From the IMG/VR virus record IMGVR_UViG_3300030107_002022, positions 1-31,123 of that record: a stretch of DNA of 31,123 bases. One strand, 5' to 3'. The position numbers were made by a program, and so were the translations under genes. Numbering within the stretch: position 1 is the stretch's first letter; each line of letters starts with the position of its first letter. Source of the stretch: a virus. Under the pieces are notes generated by a model, which was not told the DNA's origin, ran no database searches, and saw nothing but the letters and a program-made list of their open reading frames with translations. Positions 6,227 through 14,136 of the stretch are shown in pieces.

Positions 6227-6240
6227 TATGCTAAATCTCC
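6224..6240 (-). repeat. Cassette junction GGAGAYTTAGCATAATG, copy 2
   Basis: On the minus strand GGA GAT TTA GCA TAA TG ends fibre-tip paralogue 2 with GDLA and starts paralogue 3. It differs from copy 3 only at the third base of the aspartate codon. Confidence 0.75.
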
Positions 6241-6609
6241 TGCTAAAACATAAGCATTATCAGTATTTGTGTATGTTCCACTGGTGTTATACCAGCGAGT
6301 TCGCCATTGACTTACACTGTGACTCCAAACTATGCCAAACACAGCCCCTGAAGACATGGGCGTCAAAACGACAGAATATGAGACAGTATTAAAAGCGTTA
6401 GTTAAATTATAAGTGTACTGCCCGTTTCCTCCATCATCCACACCACTTGAGATATTTAGCGAGTCTCCTACAGTCGCCCCATTGTCAGCGAATACCCAGC
6501 ATTTCAAAGACCCCTGTTCAAGGGACTGTGTAGCAGTAGCGCCAACAGTCACGGTGACAGTCTTTGCAGTGCTTGTGCCAGTGAGTTTGTTTGTTTTTAT
6601 CTCACTCAT
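6226..6609 (-). CDS. Fibre-tip paralogue 2 (probable receptor-binding module)
   Basis: A 127-aa protein homologous to its two neighbours. The start MSEIKTNKLTGTST resembles the SEIKTNKL-type opening of phage fibre repeats. The core SLKCWVFADN, GDSLNISSGVDDGGNGQYTYNLTNAF aligns with the other two, and it ends VLAGDLA. The middle third (VLTPMSSGAVFGIVWSHS) is unlike the paralogues, as expected for receptor-contacting surfaces. Its start overlaps the stop of paralogue 1 (ATGA). Confidence 0.74.
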   Translation of the reverse strand: MSEIKTNKLTGTSTAKTVTVTVGATATQSLEQGSLKCWVFADNGATVGDSLNISSGVDDGGNGQYTYNLTNAFNTVSYSVVLTPMSSGAVFGIVWSHSVSQWRTRWYNTSGTYTNTDNAYVLAGDLA

Positions 6610-6620
6610 GCTAAGTCTCC
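6606..6620 (-). repeat. Cassette junction, copy 1 (GGAGACTTAGCATGA)
   Basis: On the minus strand GGA GAC TTA GCA TGA ends fibre-tip paralogue 1 with GDLA. The ATG of paralogue 2 overlaps the TGA. The sequence matches the other two junctions up to the stop codon, which here is TGA instead of TAA. Confidence 0.7.
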
Positions 6621-6998
6621 GTGGGTTGCCAGCATATTATATTTTGCATCGTAGTTGCTTCCATTTTTCGTAACAGATGACATAAAACAGTTTGAAGTTT
6701 GAGGCGCACGTTCAGCACTACCGTCTGTATGAGCCGAATATCCTAATGATGATGAAGACCCATAATTCATGCTAAAAGACCCATACACAGAGTAGTAAAT
6801 ATTAGAAAACGAACTGGTATAATTTATTTGAAAATCACCAGTGGCATCATCAGTGACCGAACTTACGGCAAAACTTGCCCGTACTACTGGAGTTTGATGG
6901 TTGTAATGTAAAGTAGACTTGGCGGCACTCTGCTTAGTTAGCGTAGCCGGGCTTGTGCCGTCTGATGCTACAATTGTATCTGCTTTTAATGTACTCAT
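6606..6998 (-). CDS. Fibre-tip paralogue 1 (probable receptor-binding module)
   Basis: A 130-aa protein with the opening STLKADTIVASDGTSPATL that is common in marine phage tail fibres, then KSTLHYNHQTPVVRASFAVSSVTDDATGDFQINYTSSF and the ending THGDLA. The SFxVSSVTDxxTGDFxxN core is shared with the two downstream genes. It begins immediately after the main fibre gene. In many phages this sequence is the C-terminal part of one long fibre, so here the fibre appears split into several small polypeptides. Confidence 0.75.
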   Translation of the reverse strand: MSTLKADTIVASDGTSPATLTKQSAAKSTLHYNHQTPVVRASFAVSSVTDDATGDFQINYTSSFSNIYYSVYGSFSMNYGSSSSLGYSAHTDGSAERAPQTSNCFMSSVTKNGSNYDAKYNMLATHGDLA

Positions 6999-8201
6999 TT
7001 AAACCACCGTGTATGTTTCGCCAGAGCCAACTGTAACAGTGACGCCTGAGTTTATAGTAATTGGGCCAGCAGACATGGCGTTTTTGCCATTTGTTATAGT
7101 GTAGTCGGCTGTAACAGTCTGGCCGTTTTCATAAAACACTTGGTCTGAACCGCCGCCAGTTGCACCAGCCGATATGCCTGTAAGACTTGACCCATCAATG
7201 GCTGGCAATGCACCTGTAAGCTGTGACGCTGCTATACTTTTATTAGTAAGCGTTTGTGTAGCTACAGTGCTGACCAGTTCACCATCACCACCCGGAGGCA
7301 AAGTAAGTATATTTGTAACACCAGCACTGTGCGCTTGCGCTTTAACTGTCTGACCGTGAGTATTTGCTTCACAGTTAAAAACAATAGTGCCAGGATTAGT
7401 ATTACCTTTAAGAACTGTTTTACCAGTGCCATTTGGATTAAGCTCAATATCTCTATTGCTTGTAGTTACAATATCAAATGTTACCAAGTCTAAATCACCA
7501 CCAAGCTGCGGTGTAGTATCACTTGCAACATCACCACCACCTGGCCCAGTAGCGCCTGTTGCACCAGCTGGAATACCCAATGCCAATGCTAATGCACCAG
7601 TACTACCTGTGAATGTTGCTGATGCCGTGGGTGTAGCACCAGCTGACAAACCAGATGCAGAAATAGTAACTGAAGAAACTTTTCCTTCTTCTACTATAAG
7701 ATCTCCACTACCATCAAAACCTAACTGTTTATTCGCTCTTGTAGACACATCAGGTAAAATCAAAGATGCTGTAGTATCAGAGTCAGCAAGAATCAAAGCA
7801 CGATTAGCGGCATCATCAATATCAGCCGCAATGGCAATCATCCGATCAAGTTCTGTATTAAGTGTTGCAACATCAAAAGGGCCGGATGTTGGAAAATCAG
7901 TTGTACGGTCAATATCAATATCGCGTGTAATAACTACACTTGATCCACCAGATGCCCCTGTAACAGAATTACCAGTTGTCATCTGTACAAAGCCAGTTGT
8001 ACCAGATGTATGAGCTTGACTATTGCCAGAATCATCGGAAGTTGTATAATGAGTTGTTAGCGTTTTCTTTGTGCCATCAACAAAAACATTTAGATCAGCA
8101 TCTTCAAAAAACTCAAAAGGTACTGTAAAGGTAGCTTGTGTAGCACCTTGATTCACAGTGTAATTCACTCGAGGTGAGTTATCGCTTAAACTAATAGTCA
8201 T
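6999..8201 (-). CDS. Tail fibre with T7 gp17-like N-terminus
   Basis: A 400-aa protein. Residues 1-135 resemble the virion-attachment domain of T7-type fibres: YTVNQGATQATFTVPFEFF, FVDGTKKTL, a glycine-rich SSVVITRDIDIDRTTDFPTSGPF, then LNTELDRMIAIAADI. The middle is repetitive beta-type sequence with a collagen-like stretch (GIPAGATGATGPGGG) and ELNPNGTGKTVLKG. The C-terminus, NGQTVTADYTITNGKNAMSAGP...GETYTVV, is a common fibre end. It should bind the tail and display the tip modules encoded next. The ATG follows a GGGGA ribosome site. Confidence 0.86.
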   Translation of the reverse strand: MTISLSDNSPRVNYTVNQGATQATFTVPFEFFEDADLNVFVDGTKKTLTTHYTTSDDSGNSQAHTSGTTGFVQMTTGNSVTGASGGSSVVITRDIDIDRTTDFPTSGPFDVATLNTELDRMIAIAADIDDAANRALILADSDTTASLILPDVSTRANKQLGFDGSGDLIVEEGKVSSVTISASGLSAGATPTASATFTGSTGALALALGIPAGATGATGPGGGDVASDTTPQLGGDLDLVTFDIVTTSNRDIELNPNGTGKTVLKGNTNPGTIVFNCEANTHGQTVKAQAHSAGVTNILTLPPGGDGELVSTVATQTLTNKSIAASQLTGALPAIDGSSLTGISAGATGGGSDQVFYENGQTVTADYTITNGKNAMSAGPITINSGVTVTVGSGETYTVV

Positions 8202-8243
8202 AATAATCCCCTACCATGCTCTCTTTTTAATTACAACGCACAA

Positions 8244-11200
8244 TCAATTTCTTCCAAGTTCACCAACAAAATCTTTCACATCGTTACCAAATATAGGCAA
8301 ACCTATAAATGGCAAAGAATATTTCATTTGTTCTGATGCATCAGATTCACGACCAGAAAAATAATCATCAACTGCACGAACATAATCAACTGTTAGCCCA
8401 GCTGGCGCACCTAACGGTTCTATAAAAGCATCAAACAATGCTTCATCTTCATTAGGGTTTATATATTTTGGTGGTATAAATGCATCTTTACTTACAACAC
8501 CAGCATTGCCAGCCATGGCTAATGCAGTATAGGCAAGATCAGAATAAATACCAAACACACCAGAATGATCTACCACACGTGCAATAACATCAGGTGATGT
8601 GCGCTTTTCAAACCAATAATCAGGTTTTTTATAAGATAAAGACAAATAACTAAGACCAAGCAAAGCAACAATACCTTGCAATCTGTGTTGTCTATTTGGA
8701 TCTCTTATTGCGCCAAGTATCTTATTATTAGCACCAAAAGCAAAATTCATAAATGTAAATGGCGTAGTAAGCAAACCAGATTCTACACGCACCATATTTA
8801 CAGCACCAGTACGTAATTGAGATTCTATTTCAAAAGGTTTGTATTTATCTAAAATCTTTTGAATTTTTTTAATTGGAAATTGTGTTGGATATTTTTTTCG
8901 TATTGCTTGAAAAAATGGGTTGTCTTTCATGTATACAATACCATCAACAATCAATGGCTTATCAAAAGTTTGCCCCATAACAATAGTATTGTTTGCATGT
9001 GACTGTATTGCTGCTTGAAATTTACGAAGCGTTTCTCTTGCTTGCGGTGTAGAGATATCCCAATCATCTGTATTAGAAACTTCAAATGCACCGCCACGTT
9101 TTGATAATGCAATATCACTTTTTTCAGTTGGTGCAGTAGATATAAACTTTGCCATATCCTCATCAATACCGTATCTAGCAAGATACTCCCGATCAAACAG
9201 AGATATTTTACCTTCAGACCACTGACGAGATAATTTAATAAATTTATCTTGAACTATTATTTGATCTAATGTTTTGCCAGCAAATGTAATTGGTGCCAAA
9301 CCATTGAGTGTATAAAACACTTGATTGCCGCGTTGTATAAAACGCTCCATCATATTAGGCTTCACACGCCTCACGGTATCACTTAGCAATTCTCTTGCAT
9401 AAACATTCTTAGTAATATCAAGCAACTCACCAGCTGCTTGGGCTTCTTTAATAACCTTACCCCGAAACGCACCACTTAATCCTGCATAACCAGCCTCAAA
9501 CACATCTCTGAATCCATGAGCCATAACAATCGAGCCGGGATCTGTTAATGCAGAAATCCCTGCTTGTGGTAAGTATGTCCAACCTGTCCAAGATTTAGCA
9601 GCCTTTACAGCTGCATTATCAAAACGGTCTGGACTACGTTGCAACGTACCCATCACACGTTCATAGTCACCATAAAAATCTGCTTTTAGGCGAGATATTT
9701 CTTCATTTGATTTACCAGCTTTGCGAAGAGAATCTTCCATATCCTCAAGCACTTCATCAATGTTTCTGCCACCAAATTTATTGGCAAATGAAATGCGGCG
9801 ACCCATACGATCAAAATACGTGTACATAACCTCTGGATCTGTAAGAATATAATCATAAACTTCAGCAACATCTACATTTGTCTTACGGCTTTTCAGATGT
9901 TTTGCACGACCCTCTGTTGTTTTGCTTCTGAGAATATTAGTCATTTCCTCACCATCTTCTTCTAAGATGCGAGATAATGTTCTTTCTGCATCAGCAAACG
10001 CTCCAGCAGGATCTTCACCAGCTAAAGTTCTTTGTGCAGCAAATTCATCAGCAAATTTTTGTGTTAAAGCAGATCTAGCGGTTTCATCTCTAGACAATAA
10101 ATCTTTGTTGTAAAAAATAGGAAATGTAAAATCCTCACGAAGAGCCTTACCAATCTGCCCTTCGTAAAATTCTATACGTGCTTTTAATGTTGCTTGTCGT
10201 TTATCTAATGCATCTTGCAAAGCAAATTGTTTTTTAGTGCCAGCTTTATTGGGCATCTTAGCTATGTCAGATTCTAACTTTGTTAATTTTGAAGTTACAG
10301 AATCAAGATCTGCCTGATTCTTTGTAATTAACGCACGTATCTTTTCATCATCTTTCACAACACCATAATATCTCATATCATCAGAAAATGCCTTAAAAGC
10401 ATCTGCAATCAATACACCAACTTCTTTTTGTTGATCTGATATGCCATCAGCCGCAAGCCTACGAAGCTGCGGATCACGTGACTTACTAAATATATAACGT
10501 CTTATTGTGTCATTTGCCCAATCATCAAAACCACTTCGAGGATTATATACTTGTAAAAATTGAAATGCTTTATTGATGCCTCTTGTTTCTTGTGAATGTA
10601 AATCACGCATACGTCTCACAAGATTTTGAAACTGCCCTTGATAAGTAACAGATTCTTGAGCAACAGATTGTATGCCAATACCACGCCTTGCGCCTTGCGT
10701 AGACACAGCACCGTTATAACTAAGCAGCATGAATAATTTTTTTACATCATCAGGTATATCTGTTCTTTGCATCGCACGTTGTGATGGGCTGCCCAGTGGA
10801 TTACTAACTACAGGATCATAGTCACCACCTTTAGCTGGGGTGTAGCCATCGTCTAAAGATAATGGACCAACATTATCTGTTGGCGTCATGTGGTCAAACT
10901 TTTCACCTTTAAACAATTTATTAACTTTTGCAGCGCCACTTTGAAAAAATGGTTTTGCATATGGCGCACCTTTCATAACACCACCAAATGCCGCAGAAAA
11001 CACAGTAGCAGCCGCTACATTGGCATAGGTTTCACCTGGTTCGTCAGCCACAGCAAATGGTGCGCGACGTAACTCAGATGCAATGCCATAACCAGCACCT
11101 ACGCCACCAGCCCTAGTTATGGCTTGTGTAAAGGTTTTACCCAATCTTATGTAATTCAAGCCGGGAATAAACGCTGTCAGCGCCAATGGATCTGTTAGCC

Positions 11201-11543
11201 CACCAGCCAGTTGCGCTGTGAAAGGGGCTTCAGCGGCCCTCCTACGGCGTTCTATGGCGGTTCTAGCGCGGCCCTCTAAGAATCTAAGATGCTTTTCATT
11301 TTTTGCACGAATAAGATCATCATAATATGGAAGAAGTTCCTCAGATATATTAGCTGCTACATCGTATGTAGTATCAACAGGAATACCGCCAAAGATTTGC
11401 TCTTCTTCAATACGCTCAATAAATGGCATGTTTATATATTGAGCATTAGCCTTCCAGCCCTCATACCAAGAAACAGGTGTTTCTTCTGTAATCTCATTTG
11501 GTATCGCAATAAAAAAATCTCTACGACCTAGATCTGTAGTCAT
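8244..11543 (-). CDS. Large internal virion (ejection) protein, gp16-like
   Basis: A 1,099-aa protein, the largest in the genome, in the position of T7 gp16. It is helical and charged. Near residue 110 it has AGGLTDPLALTAFIPGLNYI, a segment typical of podovirus ejection proteins, and coiled-coil stretches follow around 390-470. I see no lytic transglycosylase motif in the N-terminus, unlike T7 gp16, so cell-wall opening may be done by another protein. It probably forms part of the channel that carries DNA across the cell envelope. ATG overlaps the upstream TGA. Confidence 0.78.
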   Translation of the reverse strand: MTTDLGRRDFFIAIPNEITEETPVSWYEGWKANAQYINMPFIERIEEEQIFGGIPVDTTYDVAANISEELLPYYDDLIRAKNEKHLRFLEGRARTAIERRRRAAEAPFTAQLAGGLTDPLALTAFIPGLNYIRLGKTFTQAITRAGGVGAGYGIASELRRAPFAVADEPGETYANVAAATVFSAAFGGVMKGAPYAKPFFQSGAAKVNKLFKGEKFDHMTPTDNVGPLSLDDGYTPAKGGDYDPVVSNPLGSPSQRAMQRTDIPDDVKKLFMLLSYNGAVSTQGARRGIGIQSVAQESVTYQGQFQNLVRRMRDLHSQETRGINKAFQFLQVYNPRSGFDDWANDTIRRYIFSKSRDPQLRRLAADGISDQQKEVGVLIADAFKAFSDDMRYYGVVKDDEKIRALITKNQADLDSVTSKLTKLESDIAKMPNKAGTKKQFALQDALDKRQATLKARIEFYEGQIGKALREDFTFPIFYNKDLLSRDETARSALTQKFADEFAAQRTLAGEDPAGAFADAERTLSRILEEDGEEMTNILRSKTTEGRAKHLKSRKTNVDVAEVYDYILTDPEVMYTYFDRMGRRISFANKFGGRNIDEVLEDMEDSLRKAGKSNEEISRLKADFYGDYERVMGTLQRSPDRFDNAAVKAAKSWTGWTYLPQAGISALTDPGSIVMAHGFRDVFEAGYAGLSGAFRGKVIKEAQAAGELLDITKNVYARELLSDTVRRVKPNMMERFIQRGNQVFYTLNGLAPITFAGKTLDQIIVQDKFIKLSRQWSEGKISLFDREYLARYGIDEDMAKFISTAPTEKSDIALSKRGGAFEVSNTDDWDISTPQARETLRKFQAAIQSHANNTIVMGQTFDKPLIVDGIVYMKDNPFFQAIRKKYPTQFPIKKIQKILDKYKPFEIESQLRTGAVNMVRVESGLLTTPFTFMNFAFGANNKILGAIRDPNRQHRLQGIVALLGLSYLSLSYKKPDYWFEKRTSPDVIARVVDHSGVFGIYSDLAYTALAMAGNAGVVSKDAFIPPKYINPNEDEALFDAFIEPLGAPAGLTVDYVRAVDDYFSGRESDASEQMKYSLPFIGLPIFGNDVKDFVGELGRN

Positions 11544-13684
11544 CTCATTGTTCCAAATGGTGATGCTGCAAGATACTCACCATTATTCCATAACTCTTGA
11601 AGTTCTCTGGTTCTCTTTTGTGCAGCCGCAGCCTCAACACGCAACTGTGCTGTTTGTTGCTGACGCAACTCATTTATCTTATTAGCAACATACTGATTGC
11701 CAACAGATAACGGTTTGCCATTAACACGAAGCAAACGCTTATCACCATCAACAAGATAATATACAGGCATTGCTGTACCCTCTCTTATATCAGGCACAAG
11801 AAACACATCTTTACCAAGTGTAGGGCGTTTGCCATCAGGCATATTGGGAAGAAGCTCTAATCTTCTAGCAACACCTTCTTCAAAGATTTTCATAGTAGCT
11901 GTATCTGGATATGCAGCTTCAGGTGCATATTGCGATCTGCCAATAGTATCATGCAGAAAGTTGCTTTCCTTAAATACAGAATCAGCAGCTGTTTTAAGAA
12001 TCTTTTTAACTTGCTTTTTATCCATTGTAAGCAAAAGATCATCTGTAAATGATGCATAAAAAGCTAATTCTTGTGGAGATGCATCATCATTAATACCTGA
12101 TATAAAGTCACGCACAGCATCTGGTGCAGACTTATCAGATCCCAATGCTGTCTTTATACGTTGATTACGTGCCTCAGCACCACCAGGAGCATTTGCATTT
12201 TGTCTATAATTATTTAAAAATTCAGGAACAGCATCATTGCCTAGGGTATCTCGAACATTCAAAAGCGTTTCATATAAAACAATCGTATCTTTGTCTAAGC
12301 CACGAGTAAGAACCTCTGAAAACACAGCCCCACCCTCGCTGCCACGCATAAAACGTGTAGCTTGCTCATAGATATTTAAAGCACCAACAATCTCTGTAGA
12401 TGGCATTGATGATACAGTTTCAAGATAATCTATTGCAACTTCAGGTAATGGGCCGCTTTGATTAAACATTACAGCCTTAAATGCACCATAATGCTTATCA
12501 TGTGCGCGACGTTGTATGTCATTTGTTGGCGGCTGAAGTGCAGCAGCTGCTGTATTACCAAAGTCAGTGGCAGATTTAATATTATATCCCGACATAATAT
12601 TATCACTATCGGTTTTTGAAACAGATCTGCCACTATTCAAATTACGTAACGCTATTTCAGATGCACGCTCACTTTTATGATTGTTATATTCTTCACTAAT
12701 AGTACCTTGTAGCTTTGTTAAATCACCAGCAAGTTTCTCACCCTGCTCTTTGAATCCAGGCAATTTTAAAGTTGCTTCATTAAAACCAGCACGTGCTAAT
12801 ATTGATCTCATCTTTGGATCAATTTTTTCAAAACCTCCACCCGGACTTAACACAATAGCCATATTATTTAAAACATCAGATAAAAATGATGTTTTACGAG
12901 ATGGATCTTCATCTACAAATTGAGAAGCTGCACGATTACTTATATTGCTTATCAATCCTGTTGCAAAAAGAAAATTTGCCTCAGCTGTAACATTTGCTAA
13001 ATACGTTGTACTTAATTCTGAAAACTCTGCAACAGCATCTCTAGCTCTTCCTATTATATCTTTACGCTTTTGCTCAGCTGGCCCCTGTCCACCTTCTTGC
13101 TTTGCAAGTTCTTCAATAATTGATTGCTCGGCTTCAATAGCAGCTACTGCATTTGTTGCAGCTATCTTTCTATTATGATCTACTTGATCAGTGTAAAGTT
13201 TTCCTGCGTATTGCTTACTCGTTACAGCACCAATGCTTGAAACAAGATTGCTGAATTGACCAGAGGTATCAATGGTTTTTTGTAAATATTCATTAAAAGC
13301 AACCTCAAAGCCTGTTGGGTCTCTTTCATGATCTGCAGCAATCTTTAAAGCCTCTGCATCAATCTCAAGAGATACAGCTTCTAAAAATCTTTTACGCGCA
13401 ATAGGTTCGTAATATTTTTCTGCTGTTGGAGATAAATCTTTTGGAATCTCTGGAAATTCAATTTTTCCAGTCTTATCATTTTTGACACTTATTGCAGCAA
13501 GAGAGGCAGCTTCTTGTCCTTTTTTCTTTTCATTATCATAGGCAAACTGAAATGCCGCTTCCCTTAAACGGCGACCAGATGTAGCAAGTTGCTGCCCTAT
13601 ACGAGCAGCATTGTCACCCATAGGAACAATACCTATTGCTCCAATGCGTGTTTCAGCTGGTCTTAATACTTTTATTTCTGCCAT
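11540..13684 (-). CDS. Internal virion protein, gp15-like
   Basis: A 714-aa, mainly helical protein, close in size to T7 gp15 (747 aa) and in the same gene order, between the gp14-like and gp16-like genes. It starts MAEIKVLRPAETRIGAIGIV with LATSGRRLREAAFQFA, and the C-terminus is alanine/glutamine-rich (QQQTAQLRVEAAAAQKRTRELQ). The assignment rests on size, order and composition more than on motifs. It would be a core or ejection protein. Stop and start codons overlap those of its neighbours. Confidence 0.75.
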   Translation of the reverse strand: MAEIKVLRPAETRIGAIGIVPMGDNAARIGQQLATSGRRLREAAFQFAYDNEKKKGQEAASLAAISVKNDKTGKIEFPEIPKDLSPTAEKYYEPIARKRFLEAVSLEIDAEALKIAADHERDPTGFEVAFNEYLQKTIDTSGQFSNLVSSIGAVTSKQYAGKLYTDQVDHNRKIAATNAVAAIEAEQSIIEELAKQEGGQGPAEQKRKDIIGRARDAVAEFSELSTTYLANVTAEANFLFATGLISNISNRAASQFVDEDPSRKTSFLSDVLNNMAIVLSPGGGFEKIDPKMRSILARAGFNEATLKLPGFKEQGEKLAGDLTKLQGTISEEYNNHKSERASEIALRNLNSGRSVSKTDSDNIMSGYNIKSATDFGNTAAAALQPPTNDIQRRAHDKHYGAFKAVMFNQSGPLPEVAIDYLETVSSMPSTEIVGALNIYEQATRFMRGSEGGAVFSEVLTRGLDKDTIVLYETLLNVRDTLGNDAVPEFLNNYRQNANAPGGAEARNQRIKTALGSDKSAPDAVRDFISGINDDASPQELAFYASFTDDLLLTMDKKQVKKILKTAADSVFKESNFLHDTIGRSQYAPEAAYPDTATMKIFEEGVARRLELLPNMPDGKRPTLGKDVFLVPDIREGTAMPVYYLVDGDKRLLRVNGKPLSVGNQYVANKINELRQQQTAQLRVEAAAAQKRTRELQELWNNGEYLAASPFGTMR

Positions 13685-14136
13685 TATTTAACCTGATATG
13701 CTTTGTAGCCAGCGTCAGATATTGCAGAGAATGATTGTAAAACTGCAAGATCTCTTGCAAGTTCACCTTCCATAATAGCAAATCTGGCGCGTTGCTCTTG
13801 TCTGCCACGTGCAAACAGGCTTTGAATGGAAACTTGTCTCAACTCTTCAGCTGTTTGCTCTCTTGCTTTTTCTTGTATCGCCTTAAATGATCTATCAGCG
13901 CCGCGCCTGTTATAACCACGTATTGCAGATGAATCTCTTAAAAATTCAGAATACCTTTGCGATCTAATAGTAGAATCACGCTCTGCTTGCGCTTTGATTG
14001 CGAGTGCATTATCTCTTGCTTGTCTTGCAATCTCTTGTTGTTTAATTTGCTCTGCTCTTGCTGCTTGGTCATAACCAACAACTTCTAACAAAGTGCCACC
14101 ACCAATAGCAGCAAATGCCAATGCTTCTAAACTCAT
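13684..14136 (-). CDS. Internal virion protein, gp14-like
   Basis: A 150-aa protein. The hydrophobic N-terminus MSLEALAFAAIGGGTLLEVVGY is followed by an alanine/glutamine/arginine-rich helix (QAARAEQIKQQEIARQARDN), the layout of gp14-type ejection proteins: a membrane-inserting head and a helical tail. It is somewhat shorter than T7 gp14 (196 aa). It is encoded between gp12-like and gp15-like genes with ATGA and TAATG overlaps. It probably enters the outer membrane during DNA entry (family knowledge). Confidence 0.76.
   Translation of the reverse strand: MSLEALAFAAIGGGTLLEVVGYDQAARAEQIKQQEIARQARDNALAIKAQAERDSTIRSQRYSEFLRDSSAIRGYNRRGADRSFKAIQEKAREQTAEELRQVSIQSLFARGRQEQRARFAIMEGELARDLAVLQSFSAISDAGYKAYQVK

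Noticed and set aside
7387-8013. 208-aa plus-strand frame inside the fibre gene
   Set aside because: It is antisense to the 400-aa tail fibre, of low complexity (proline/valine/alanine-rich), and has no ribosome site.
8244-11543. Lytic transglycosylase domain in the gp16-like protein
   Set aside because: Expected by analogy with T7, but no matching catalytic motif is visible in the N-terminal region.
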